Positions 10,125 through 18,163 of a stretch of 64,000 nt of DNA are shown one piece after another; position 1 is the first letter of the stretch; each line of letters begins with the position of its first letter. This stretch comes from VRUE01 sp963727465 (GTDB lineage: Bacteria > Actinomycetota > Thermoleophilia > Solirubrobacterales > 70-9). Location of the stretch: the NCBI GenBank assembly GCA_963727465.1, contig CAVSGL010000003.1:372001-436000 (forward strand). Reading direction: 5' to 3'. Position numbers and translations under genes: made by a program. The notes beneath the pieces were generated by a model. That model saw only the letters and a list, made by a program, of their open reading frames with translations, was not told the origin of the DNA and searched no databases.

Positions 10125-11388
10125 GCGGCCACCGCCATCGCCGTCGATCATCGCCTCGAACTCGGCGCGGAACTTCTTCACCATCGCGCTCACCGGCATC
10201 GCCATCGAGTCGCCGAGCACGCAGAGGCAGTGGCCCATGATGTTCTCCTGGACCGAGCTGATGATGTCGAGGTCCATCGGCGTCGCCTCGCCGCGCACGA
10301 CCCTTTCCAGCATCTTCACCGTCCAGTTGGTGCCCTCCCGGCACGGCGTGCACTTGCCGCAGGACTCGTGGTGGTAGAAGCGCGCCGTGCGCAGCGCCAT
10401 CAGCGGAATCGAGACCGTGTCGTCGGCGACGATGATCGAGCCCGAGCCGAGCATCGAGCCCGCTTCGGCCATCGCCTCGAACGAGTAGGGGAGGTCGAGG
10501 CCTTCGTCCGCGGTCAGCACCGGCGCCGAGGAGCCGCCGGGGTAGAAGGCCTTGATCTGCCGCCCCGGCAGCGGGCCGCCGGCGAGGTCGCAGATCAGCT
10601 CGCGGGTCGGGATGCCGAGCTCGACCTCGTAGTTGCCGGGCCGGCGCACGCCGCCGGAGATCGAGACGACCTTGGTGCCCGGCGACTGCTCGGTGCCGTA
10701 GCCGCGGAACCACTCGGCGCCGTGGGCGACGATCCGCGGCACGTTGGAGAGCGTCTCGACGTTGTTGATCAGCGTCGGCCCGCCGTAGAGGCCCTGCACG
10801 GCCGGGAAGGGCGGCTTGAGCCGCGGGTTGCCGCGCTTGCCCTCGAGCGCGTCGAGCAGCGCCGTCTCCTCGCCGCAGATGTAGGCGCCGGCGCCGCGGT
10901 GGACGACCAGCTCGAGGTCGCGGCGGCTGCCGCAGATGTCCTTGCCGAGGTAGCCGGCCTCGTAGGCTTCGGCGACGGCGGCGTCGAGGATGTCGGCCTG
11001 GGCGTCGTACTCGCCGCGGATGAAGATGAAGGCGTGGCCGGCGTCGGCGGCGATCGCGGCGATCGCGATCCCCTCGACCAGCTGGTGCGGGTTGCGCTGC
11101 ATCAGCTCGCGGTCCTTGAAGGCGCCGGGCTCGGACTCGTCGGCGTTGCAGCAGAGGTACTTGGCCATCTCCCCGCGCGGCAGGAAGGAGGCCTTTTTGC
11201 CCATCGAGAAGCCGGCGCCGCCGCGCCCGCGCAGGCCGGAGTCCTCGAGCTGCTTGAGGATCTCCTCGGCCTCCATCTCGCGGTAGGCCTTCTCCAGCGT
11301 CGCGTAGCCGCCGTAGGAGCTTGTAGCCCTCGAGCGTGCGCAGCTTCGGGTCCTCGGCGTGCTCGAGCAGGACGCGCGTCTCAGGCAT
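10121..11388 (-). CDS. nuoF: NADH-quinone oxidoreductase subunit F (two frameshifts)
   Basis: NADH-oxidising subunit of complex I, binding FMN and cluster N3. Conserved parts: GLRGRGGAGFSMGKK (NADH site), CNADESEPGAFKDRELM, IFIRGEYDAQA, and the cluster motif ESCGKCTPCREGTNW with the later CLCVLGDS cysteine. The ATG is at 11386-11388, overlapping nuoE by 8 nt. One extra base at about 11319 separates PETRVLLEHAEDPKLRTLEGYK from SYGGYATLEKA. Another at 10141-10142 hides the stop (restored end MIDAMAVAA). The corrected length is about 421 residues, and two extra bases fit the length modulo 3. Confidence 0.93.
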
Positions 11389-12002
11389 CGCTGCCCCCGT
11401 TCGCGCCCGCGGCGTCGCCCGCCAGCGGCCGCCGCGCCAGGGCCTTCTCCGGCAGCACGTCCTCGCCGGCCAGCAGCTGGTCGATCGCCGTCTTCGCCTC
11501 GTCCGTCTCCAGCGGGCCGAAGTAGCGCTCGTCGATCGACGCCATCGGCGCGATGTCGCAGGCGCCGAGGCACTCGAAGCCGGTGACGAAGACGTCGTCC
11601 TCCTTGCCCTCGGCGGCGGCGCGGAAGGCGTCGAGCAGCTCGTCGCCGCCGCGCATCCAGCAGCTGATGTTGGTGCAGACGGCGACTTTGTGGCCGCCGA
11701 CCGGCTCGGTGTGCAGCAGGTCGTAGAAGCTGGCGACCGACTCGAGGTAGGCGGGCGTGACGCGCATCACCGCGGCCGCCTGGCGGATGCCCTCCGGCGT
11801 ACACCAGCCGTAGAGCCGCTGCACCGCCCACAGCGCCGGGATCGAGACCGAGTGCCGGTCGGGATAGTTGCCGATCAGGGTCTCGATCTGCTCGCGCAGC
11901 TCGTCCGGGCAGTCGACTTCGTGCAGCTCGGGGATCGCCTCCGGGGCTGCGCTCGGGGACGCGCCCCTCGCTGACCGCGCGGTCGACCGGGAACTCGCTC
12001 AC
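11381..12002 (-). CDS. nuoE: NADH-quinone oxidoreductase subunit E (one frameshift)
   Basis: Thioredoxin-fold 2Fe-2S subunit (cluster N1a) of the NADH dehydrogenase module. Cluster cysteines are seen in VCTNISCWMRGG and GFECLGACDIAPM. It starts at a GTG at 12000-12002 inside GTGA of the nuoD stop. The frame breaks after RVPERSP; removing one C at 11941-11942 restores EAIPELHEVDCPDELREQIE and the rest, about 206 residues. It also has an acidic, low-complexity C-terminal tail. Confidence 0.92.
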
Positions 12003-13214
12003 CGGTCCACCCCGCCGAGGATCGGGTCGAGCATCCCGAGGCTGGCGATCATGTCGGCGATGTAGCCGTCGGTCGACATGTCCCTGAAGGCCTGCAGGTT
12101 GACGAACGAGGCGTCGCGGAAGTGGACGCGGGCCGGCTTCGAGGAGCCGTCGGCGAGCACGAAGCAGCCGAGCTCGCCGCGCGGCGACTCGACCGCGTAG
12201 TAGACCTCGCCGGGCTCGACCCGGTAGCCCTCGGTGACCAGCTTGAAGTGGTGGATCAGCGACTCCATCGAGGTCGAGAGCTCCGAGCGCGGCGGCAGCA
12301 CGTACTTGCGGTCGTCGGCGATGTGCGGGCCCGTCGGGCAGGCCGTCGAGCGCCTGCTCGACGATCCGCACCGACTCGACCATCTCCGCGACCCGCACCC
12401 GGTAGCGGTCGTAGTTGTCGCCGACGGTGCCGACCGGGACCTTGAAGTCCATCTCCGGGTAGGCGAGGTAGTCGAAGGCCTTGCGCAGGTCCCAGGGCTC
12501 GCCGGCGGCGCGCAGCAGCGGCCCGGTCACGCCGAGCTCGAGCAGCCGCTCGCGCGGGACGACGCCGGTGCCCTTGGTGCGCGAGAGGAAGACCTCGTTG
12601 CGGTCGAGCAGGTCCTGGTACTGGCCGACCCGCACCGGCATGTCGGCGACGAACTTGCGCAGCTTCGCCTCGAAGCCGAGCGGGATGTCCTCGATCACGC
12701 CGCCGACCTGGAAGTAGCGCGTGTGCATGCGCTGCCCGGTCGCCATCTCGAACAGGTCGAGGATCCGGTCGCGCTCGCGGAAGCAGTACCAGAGCATCGA
12801 GACCGCGCCGAGGTCGAGCGCCGTCGTCCCCAGCCAGACGAGGTGGGAGTGGATCCGGTTGAGCTCGAGGAAGATCGTCCGCAGGTACTTGGCCCGCGGC
12901 GGGATCTCGAGCCCGATGAGGCGCTCGACCGCGCCGCAGTAGGCCTCCATCTGGAAGAAGTAGGAGACGTAGTCCATCCGCTCGACGAAGGGGATGACCT
13001 TCCAGTACGCCTTGTCCTCGCAGGACTTTTCGATCCCGGTGTGGACGTAGCCGATCACCGGTTTGAGGTCCTTCACCACCTCGCCTTCGAGGTCGACGAC
13101 GAGCCGCAGCACCCCGTGCGTCGCCGGGTGGTGCGGCCCGATGTTGATCGTCATCACCTCTGACGTCTCAGCCGCGGGTCCAGCCGTCGCAGGGGTGTCC
13201 GGAGCTTCAGCCAT
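11999..13214 (-). CDS. nuoD: NADH-quinone oxidoreductase subunit D (one frameshift)
   Basis: 49-kDa-type subunit lining the quinone cavity of complex I. Conserved parts: INIGPHHPATHGVLRLVVDL, GYVHTGIEKSCEDKAYWK, RMDYVSYFFQMEAYCGAVER and, in the second frame, SPRGELGCFVLADGSSKPAR. Removing one base at 12330-12332 (GLPDGPHIADDRKYV restored) gives about 404 residues. It starts at the ATG at 13212-13214, overlapping the nuoC stop by 8 nt. Confidence 0.94.
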
Positions 13215-13821
13215 ATTGGCGCTCGTTGTAGGTGAAGGTCACGGGCTCTCCGCCGATGGGGAAGTCCCTTCTTTGGGGCCAGCCGACGTAATCGTCGGGC
13301 AACAGGATCCGCGTGAGATCCGGGTGGCCTTTGAACACGATCCCGAAGAAGTCATATGCCTCCCGCTCCTGAAACTCCGCCGTCGGGAAGAGGTCTACGC
13401 ACGAGTCAATTGCGGGAAGCCGATCGGCCTCTTCCGCGGGTGGCGAGGTAGGGGGGACCACCCCCGAGGACGCTTCAGCGACCGCAGGGGGTGGGGGGTC
13501 CCCTGCCTCGACAGGACCCGCGGTCGAGGGGTCGTGAAGCATCGCCTTCACCCGCAGGCGCTCGACCCGGTCGCGGTTGAGCAGCTCGTAGTGCACCCCA
13601 AAGCGGGGTTGAGCCGGAAGGTAATCCACTGCATGGAGCGAGGAGAGGAAGCGGTAGCCCTGGCCGGGGGCGTCGCGCAGCCAGGTCAGCACGGCGAGGA
13701 TCTGCGCCGGGTCGACGACGAGCGCCGGCTGGCCGCGGTCGAAGCTCGTGTCGAGGATCGCGCCCGGGTGGTCCTGCTCGAGCTCGCCCCGGATCAGCTC
13801 CAGTCCGGGGGCGTCAGGCAC
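13207..13821 (-). CDS. nuoC: NADH-quinone oxidoreductase subunit C with an internal insert
   Basis: 30-kDa-type subunit of the complex I peripheral arm, 204 residues, intact frame. The typical signature is present: FQEREAYDFFGIVFKGHPDLTRILLPDDYVG and RRDFPIGGEPVTF (shown here as parts). Between VKAMLHD and LPAIDSCVDLFP there are about 35 extra Pro/Ala/Glu-rich residues not expected in the family. This insert coincides with an imperfect palindrome at 13435-13523. The start is a GTG at 13819-13821 overlapping nuoB by 8 nt. Confidence 0.93.
   Translation of the reverse strand: MPDAPGLELIRGELEQDHPGAILDTSFDRGQPALVVDPAQILAVLTWLRDAPGQGYRFLSSLHAVDYLPAQPRFGVHYELLNRDRVERLRVKAMLHDPSTAGPVEAGDPPPPAVAEASSGVVPPTSPPAEEADRLPAIDSCVDLFPTAEFQEREAYDFFGIVFKGHPDLTRILLPDDYVGWPQRRDFPIGGEPVTFTYNERQYG
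13435..13523. repeat. Imperfect palindromic insert inside nuoC
   Basis: The left part (13435-13465, with cgaggtaggggggacc) and right part (about 13489-13523) are imperfect reverse complements, aligning as cgagg[t/c]agggg...acc...acccc with outer gcgggt/acccgc. The segment encodes the Pro/Ala-rich stretch that interrupts NuoC at about residues 100-129. It keeps the frame open. Confidence 0.6.
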
Positions 13822-14464
13822 GAATCAACCCCCGCGCTTGCTCGTAGGCGGCCGCGGCCTCGGGGCTGGGCTCGCTGCGCGCGCCGCCGCGCGCCCACTC
13901 CTCGGTGCCGCTCGCGTTGTAGCGCTGGCGCCAGCCCTGATCCGGGTTGCCGATGATCTTGCGCTGGAGTTTGTTGAACCCGTACATGACCGCCTCCGGG
14001 CGCGGCGGGCAGCCGGGGATGTGCAGGTCGATCGGCATGAACTTGTCGGCGCCCTGGACGACGGCGTAGTTGGCGAACATGCCGCCGCTGGAGGAGCAGG
14101 CGCCCATCGAGATCGCCCACTTCGGCTCCAGCATCTGGTCGTAGAGGCGGCGGACGACCGGCGCCATCTTGATCGAGACGCGGCCCGAGAGGATGATCAG
14201 GTCCGCCTGGCGCGGCGACGCGCGCAGCGCCTCGGCCCCGAAGCGGGCGAGGTCGTAGCGGGGGCTCCCGACCAGCGCGATCGGCGCCTCGATCGCGCAG
14301 CAGGCAAGCCCGAAGGTCAGCGGGAAGCAGGAGTTCGCCCGGCCCCAGTTGAGCAGCTTCTCGAAGTTGGTCATCACGACCTTCTGCTCGACGTAGCGCT
14401 CCAGCTCCTCGCCCTCGAGGTCGCCGCGCAGCATGTCGCGGGCGCGCAGCTGGCGGCTGCGCAT
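13814..14464 (-). CDS. nuoB: NADH-quinone oxidoreductase subunit B
   Basis: Carries the terminal 4Fe-4S cluster N2 that reduces quinone. Cluster residues are in TFGLACCAIEAP, SMGACSSSGGMF and IPGCPPRPEAVMYG. The frame is intact, 216 residues from the ATG at 14462-14464; an internal ATG (MLRGDLEGEE) is an alternative start. A GGAGG motif lies about 14 nt upstream, rather far, so the start is not certain. The C-terminal tail after YNASGTEEWARGG is long and Ala/Glu-rich. Confidence 0.95.
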   Translation of the reverse strand: MRSRQLRARDMLRGDLEGEELERYVEQKVVMTNFEKLLNWGRANSCFPLTFGLACCAIEAPIALVGSPRYDLARFGAEALRASPRQADLIILSGRVSIKMAPVVRRLYDQMLEPKWAISMGACSSSGGMFANYAVVQGADKFMPIDLHIPGCPPRPEAVMYGFNKLQRKIIGNPDQGWRQRYNASGTEEWARGGARSEPSPEAAAAYEQARGLIRA

Positions 14465-14475
14465 CGTCTGTCGCT

Positions 14476-14853
14476 CTACCTCCAATCCAGCCCTCCCCTG
14501 CGCCAGACGTAGACGAAGGCGACCAGCAGCAGGACGACGAAGGTGATCAGCTCGCCGAGCACGAAGACGCTGTCGGCGCCCTTGAGGATGACGCCGATCG
14601 GGTAGAGGAAGACGACCTCGATGTCGAAGAGGATGAACAGCATCGCGACCAGGTAGAAGCTGACGCCGACCCGCAGGCCGCGCGCCGCCTCGACCGGGAT
14701 GCCCGACTCGTACGGCGCGCTCTGGCGGCGGTTCGCCTCGGTCGGCTGCGCCGGCCGCTTCGGGCCGATCAGGTGGTTGAGCATCACCAGCGCGCTGCCC
14801 ACCCCCAGGCCGAGGAAGGCGAAGACGAGTATCGGCAGGTAGCTCTTCAGCAC
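14476..14853 (-). CDS. nuoA: NADH-quinone oxidoreductase subunit A
   Basis: First gene of the nuo operon; three-helix membrane subunit, 125 residues. Typical signature: YESGIPVEAARGLRVGVSFY followed by LVAMLFILFDIEVVFLYPIG. The start is a GTG at 14851-14853 with GGAGG six bases upstream. Intact frame. Confidence 0.96.
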   Translation of the reverse strand: MLKSYLPILVFAFLGLGVGSALVMLNHLIGPKRPAQPTEANRRQSAPYESGIPVEAARGLRVGVSFYLVAMLFILFDIEVVFLYPIGVILKGADSVFVLGELITFVVLLLVAFVYVWRRGGLDWR

Positions 14854-14952
14854 GGGCGACCTCCGTTATACAACCACATTGTGACAACTTGCTACATAGT
14901 GATTTTCCGCATCAGCAAGCCGAACTCCGACCCTTCTTGGCGGATTTAGAAG
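14854..14952. promoter_or_regulatory. Divergent intergenic region upstream of nuoA
   Basis: About 100 bp between nuoA (minus) and the membrane-protein gene at 14953 (plus). It is clearly AT-richer than its surroundings, with ttatacaaccacattgtgac and tacatagtgatttt stretches, so it must hold the nuo promoter. TATAAC at 14865-14870 (minus) lies too close to the Shine-Dalgarno to be a simple -10 box. I could not assign a convincing -35/-10 pair on either strand. Confidence 0.45.
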
Positions 14953-15387
14953 ATGCCTGAGGTCCACCTCGTCGTCGGCTGCGCGCTGATCGCGCTCAAC
15001 CTCGCGGCCTTCGCCGTCGGCGGCATTGCCTGGCTGCGCCGCCGCTCCTCGATTCCCTTCTGGTACCTGCTGCGCGGCGCCCAGGCGGCGGTCTTCCTAC
15101 AGGCCCTGCTCGGCGGCCTGCTGGTGATGACCGGCCACGAACCGGACAGCGATCTGCACTACCTCTACGGCATCCTGCCGCTCGTCGTCTCCTTCCTCGC
15201 CGAGGGCGCCCGCGCCGGCGCCGCCCAGCGCGAGCTCGGCGAGATCGACTTCGAAGCCCTGCCCGCCGAGGACCAGCAGTCGCTCGCCCTCGCGATCGTC
15301 CGCCGCGAGATGGGAATCATGGCGGTCAGCTGCGGCGTGATCTTCTTCCTCGCCCTGCGCGCCGCCGGCACCAGCGGCGCCTTTTAG
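14953..15387 (+). CDS. Unknown small membrane protein divergent from nuoA
   Basis: 144 residues with four predicted hydrophobic segments: a long N-terminal helix (VVGCALIALNLAAFAVGGIAWL), two in the middle around FLQALLGGLLVMTG and YGILPLVVSFLAEG, and a C-terminal one (MAVSCGVIFFLALRAAG). Between the last two lies an acidic soluble stretch (GEIDFEALPAEDQQSLALAIVRRE). I do not recognise a family. Its divergent position next to the nuo promoter suggests, but does not prove, a link to respiration. Confidence 0.75.
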   Translation: MPEVHLVVGCALIALNLAAFAVGGIAWLRRRSSIPFWYLLRGAQAAVFLQALLGGLLVMTGHEPDSDLHYLYGILPLVVSFLAEGARAGAAQRELGEIDFEALPAEDQQSLALAIVRREMGIMAVSCGVIFFLALRAAGTSGAF

Positions 15388-15393
15388 AGCCAT

Positions 15394-15867
15394 TCAGTCC
15401 GAATCAGGCAGGTTTGCCAGGTCAGCCTCGTCCTGCGCCCGGCCCTGCGCCTGCTTCATCTCACGTAGATCGCCGAGGGAGCAGACGCGAACGGGTACGC
15501 CGAGTACGTCGCTCTCGATGGCGGCGTCGGCAAGCTGCGAGTAGGTCGGGACGCCGGTGGCGAGCTGAATCACATCGAGGCTGCCGAGCTCGGTGTCGGC
15601 TGTCACGTTGCCGCCGCGCCGAACGACCTTTGCGTCTTCGGCGGGATTGAACTTCCGATTTCCCGCGGTGGGAAGCGTGGCGCCGAGAGCGCGCAGGACA
15701 TCGATCAGGCGATCCAGATTCTCGGGATCGGGGTCCGGCACGATGTCGAGGTCGGCGGTCGCGCGGACATAGCCGTGAGCACCGACGGCGACGCCGCCGA
15801 TGACGACGAAGCGGATCGCTCGATCTGCCAGGGCTTGGAGCAGCGCTTGAAGATCGAACTCGGTCAA
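15394..15867 (-). CDS. Nucleotidyltransferase-fold protein (AbiEii/MNT-like)
   Basis: 157 residues. The motif VVIGGVAVGAHGYVRATADLDIV shows the GG and D-x-D pattern of small nucleotidyltransferases in type IV toxin-antitoxin and MNT systems. The C-terminal end is highly acidic. It overlaps the small upstream gene by 4 nt (ATGA), the usual coupling of toxin-antitoxin pairs. Function as a toxin or antitoxin is inferred from fold and arrangement only. Confidence 0.7.
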   Translation of the reverse strand: MTEFDLQALLQALADRAIRFVVIGGVAVGAHGYVRATADLDIVPDPDPENLDRLIDVLRALGATLPTAGNRKFNPAEDAKVVRRGGNVTADTELGSLDVIQLATGVPTYSQLADAAIESDVLGVPVRVCSLGDLREMKQAQGRAQDEADLANLPDSD

Positions 15868-16049
15868 CGTGGCCGGGCGCTGCCCTTGACCGCGCTCATC
15901 TGCTTGGACAGCGAGTGAACGCGGGCAAGGCGCTCGCTCATCGAGAGCCGTGAGTCGGCTTCCCGGCGCGCCTTGGCTGCCGCATCGAGATCACCGATTT
16001 CTCCTGCGTACGAGCCCATATCGCGGGGCTGTCCAGCCTTGTCGCTCAT
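15864..16049 (-). CDS. Small protein coupled to the nucleotidyltransferase gene
   Basis: 61 residues, charged and helical in character (DLDAAAKARREADSRLSMSERLARVHSLSKQM), no cysteines, no hydrophobic segment. It lies immediately upstream of, and overlaps by 4 nt, the nucleotidyltransferase-fold gene. I do not recognise a family. It could be the antitoxin or partner half of a two-gene module. Confidence 0.6.
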   Translation of the reverse strand: MSDKAGQPRDMGSYAGEIGDLDAAAKARREADSRLSMSERLARVHSLSKQMSAVKGSARPR

Positions 16050-16070
16050 GCCTCAAATGGTATCGGCGCG

Positions 16071-16514
16071 TCAGCTCTCGATCCGGAAGGCAGGGTGGTC
16101 GGGGCCGATGCGGCGCAGCTCCGCCTCGGGGGCGTCGGGGCCGACGCCGTCGAAGAAGGCGCCGACCTCCCACTTCCACCTCTCCAGGTAGGCGCGCAGC
16201 AGGGCGGGCTTCTCGTCCTCGCCGACCTCGGTCGCCCGGAACTCCTCGCTGCGCCGGCCGAGCAGCAGGCGGCCGCCGCCGGCGACGCGCATGTTGCGCA
16301 CCCACTGGGTGTTGCCGCGCGGGGCGACGAGGTAGCGGTCGCCCTCGTGGCTGAGCAGGTTGACCGGCGTGCGGCGCCACTCGCCGCTCTTGCGCCCCCT
16401 GACTTCGAGCACCCGCGAGCCGGCGACGCTGAGGCCCATCCGGGTCAGCAGCGCGACCAGCCGGTTGAAGACGTTCTTCGTGAACCAGCCCGGCTCCTGG
16501 AAGCGTTTCTCCAT
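16071..16514 (-). CDS. Nitroreductase-family deazaflavin-dependent oxidoreductase
   Basis: 147 residues from the ATG at 16512-16514 (MEKRFQEPGWFTKNVFNRLV). The motif LEVRGRKSGEWRRTPVNLL followed by LVAPRGNTQWVRNMRVAGGG is characteristic of the Ddn/F420-binding split-barrel reductases of Actinomycetota. Members reduce varied substrates with deazaflavin cofactor F420; the substrate here is unknown. It stands alone between two toxin-antitoxin-like modules. Confidence 0.85.
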   Translation of the reverse strand: MEKRFQEPGWFTKNVFNRLVALLTRMGLSVAGSRVLEVRGRKSGEWRRTPVNLLSHEGDRYLVAPRGNTQWVRNMRVAGGGRLLLGRRSEEFRATEVGEDEKPALLRAYLERWKWEVGAFFDGVGPDAPEAELRRIGPDHPAFRIES

Positions 16515-16639
16515 CGGTTTCGAGCGTAGTCCCTTTGCGCACGTTGCGGGCAGCGGCTCTGCCGAGAGGGGAGAGATCGGCGCCGCTCGGCGCTTGTACG
16601 GGAGCGATGCGAACGCTGGCATTGGATAGCATATGGTCC

Positions 16640-16891
16640 GTGGAGAGGACGCAGACTCTGGTTCAGCTGACGCAGACGCTGCTGCGACGACTGGACGAGC
16701 GCGCGGCGCGGGAGGGCCGTTCGCGCTCGGCGCTCATCCGCGACGCGATCGAGGACTACCTCTACGACGAGGAACAGGCCGAGATCAGCCGGCAGATAGT
16801 CGAGGGGTACGAACGGATTCCGCAGACCGACGCGGAGACGGCGGGTCTCGAGCGCGAAGCGCGAGAGATGATCCGGGAAGAGCCGTGGTGA
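16640..16891 (+). CDS. Ribbon-helix-helix antitoxin
   Basis: 83 residues from a GTG at 16640 (VERTQTLVQLTQTLLRRLDERAAREG); an ATG at 16607 would add 11 residues. The beta strand TQTLVQLTQTLLRRL followed by RSRSALIRDAIEDYLYDEE is the CopG/Arc RHH fold, which binds the promoter as a dimer. The acidic C-terminal helix would bind and block the toxin. The stop overlaps the toxin GTG by 4 nt. Confidence 0.85.
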   Translation: MERTQTLVQLTQTLLRRLDERAAREGRSRSALIRDAIEDYLYDEEQAEISRQIVEGYERIPQTDAETAGLEREAREMIREEPW

Positions 16892-17217
16892 CTCGCGGCG
16901 ACATCTGTTGGTGCGAGCTCCCCGATGAGGGACGGCGCCCGGTCCTGGTCATGACCCGCGCCGAGGCGATCCCGGTGCTGAACGGGGTGCTCGTCGCGCC
17001 GATGACGAGGACCATTCGCGAGGTCGCGACGGAGGTGCGGCTGGGTCCCGGCGATGGCGTCCCGGATGAGTGCGTGGCCACGTTCGACAACCTGCGCCAG
17101 GTGTCCCATGCATTGCTCGGGGAGCCGATCGCGAGCCTCGCGGGAAAACGCATGCATGAGGCCTGTCGCGCTCTGGCGATCGCCACCGGTTGCGATTGGC
17201 GCCCCTCGCGTGCGTAG
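16888..17217 (+). CDS. MazF/PemK-type toxin endoribonuclease
   Basis: 109 residues. TRGDICWCELPDEGRRPVLVMTR and NGVLVAPMTRTIREVATEVRLG match the MazF/PemK fold; members cut mRNA at short sequences. The start is a GTG within GTGA of the antitoxin stop, so expression is coupled. With the upstream RHH gene it forms a complete type II toxin-antitoxin module, probably autorepressed by the RHH protein. Confidence 0.88.
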   Translation: MTRGDICWCELPDEGRRPVLVMTRAEAIPVLNGVLVAPMTRTIREVATEVRLGPGDGVPDECVATFDNLRQVSHALLGEPIASLAGKRMHEACRALAIATGCDWRPSRA

Positions 17218-17229
17218 CAGCGGGTTCGC

Positions 17230-17715
17230 TCAGCCCAGCGGCCGGTAGTCGCCGCCGTGGAAGACGAGCGGGTCGCCGCCTCGGGTCTCCAGCGCGGTGA
17301 CCTCGCCGGTGACGATCACGTGGTCGCCGCCGGCGATCACGTCGCGCAGCTCGCAGGCGACGAAGGCGAGGGCGTCGTCGATCGCCGGGATGCTCCCGTG
17401 CTCGCTCCAGGCGACCCCCTGCCACTTGTCGGCGACCGGCGCCTTGCTGGCGAAGGCCTGGGCGATCTGCTCCTGGCCGGCGTGCAGGACGCTGATCCCG
17501 AAGTGGTTGGCGGCCTGCACCGCGAGCAGGGTGCGCGAACCGCGGTCGAGGCAGGCGAGCATCAGCATCGGCTCGATCGAGAGCGAGCAAACCGCGTTCG
17601 CCGTCGCCCCCGCCGGTCCCTCCGGTCCGGCCGCGGTGACCACGGTGACGCCGGTGGGCAGCATCCCCATCGCGGCGCGGAAGCTGGCGGGATCGGGCGA
17701 GCGGGCGTCGGCCAT
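17230..17715 (-). CDS. Flavin reductase-like FMN-binding protein
   Basis: 161 residues from the ATG at 17713-17715. FRAAMGMLPTGVTVVTAAGPEGPAGATANAVCSLSIEP is the classic N-terminus of HpaC-type flavin reductases, which supply reduced flavin to monooxygenases; HFGISVLHAGQEQIAQAFA follows. No partner oxygenase is adjacent. Divergent from the cytochrome c gene. Confidence 0.9.
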   Translation of the reverse strand: MADARSPDPASFRAAMGMLPTGVTVVTAAGPEGPAGATANAVCSLSIEPMLMLACLDRGSRTLLAVQAANHFGISVLHAGQEQIAQAFASKAPVADKWQGVAWSEHGSIPAIDDALAFVACELRDVIAGGDHVIVTGEVTALETRGGDPLVFHGGDYRPLG

Positions 17716-17743
17716 CGAGCCTGGACAATATGATGCGCGCCGC

Positions 17744-18142
17744 GTGCGACCTGCAATCGCAATAGGACTGGCCGTGGCCGCCGCCCTCGCTCTCGCCGCC
17801 TGCGGGTTCGGCGAAGAGGGGGTCTCGGTGTCCCAGAACGAGCCCGACCACGAAGGGGCCGTCCTCTTCTCGACCCATTGCGCCGGCTGCCACACGCTCA
17901 GCGCCGCCGGCACGCAGGGAACCGGCAACCGCGCCCAGCGCACGCAGGGTCCGAGTCTCAACCAGCGAACCGAGACCTATGACGATGCACTGTTCGCGAT
18001 TCAGAACGGCGGTTTCTCCGGGGCGATCATGCCCCAGAACATCGTCGTCGGCGAAGAAGCCGAAGAGGTCGCCCGCTTCGTCGCCAAGTACGCCGGGGAA
18101 GAAGCGGAAGAATCGCCGCGGCCCGGGCAGCCCACGCCCTAG
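17744..18142 (+). CDS. Cytochrome c lipoprotein
   Basis: 132 residues from a GTG at 17744. The N-terminus is a lipoprotein signal peptide (AIAIGLAVAAALALAAC, lipobox LAAC). The haem-binding motif CAGCH follows at about residue 46. A later methionine in GAIMPQNIV is the probable second axial ligand. It would be a membrane-anchored class I cytochrome on the outer face of the membrane, a plausible electron carrier for the respiratory chain. Confidence 0.9.
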   Translation: MRPAIAIGLAVAAALALAACGFGEEGVSVSQNEPDHEGAVLFSTHCAGCHTLSAAGTQGTGNRAQRTQGPSLNQRTETYDDALFAIQNGGFSGAIMPQNIVVGEEAEEVARFVAKYAGEEAEESPRPGQPTP

Positions 18143-18163
18143 CCGGCCCGGCGGGAGCCTCCG

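Noticed and set aside
8160..11525. Very long plus-strand open frames opposite nuoE, nuoF and nuoG, and similar antisense frames elsewhere
   Set aside because: High-GC shadow frames: no family motifs, Arg/Ala/Gly/Asp-rich composition, and the opposite strand encodes conserved proteins.
4375..12332. Programmed +1 ribosomal frameshifting in the nuo genes
   Set aside because: The sites share no slippery motif or stop codon context, one site goes the other way, and topA and accC show the same defect; sequence error is simpler.
9207..13214. A continuous 1335-residue reading frame spanning NuoD, NuoE, NuoF and NuoG
   Set aside because: Each part changes frame internally and overlapping start-stop signals are visible at every junction; it arises from single-base insertions, not a real fusion protein.
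14865..14870. TATAAC as the nuo -10 box
   Set aside because: It touches the Shine-Dalgarno of nuoA, leaving no room for a transcript start before the ribosome site, and has no -35 partner at normal spacing.
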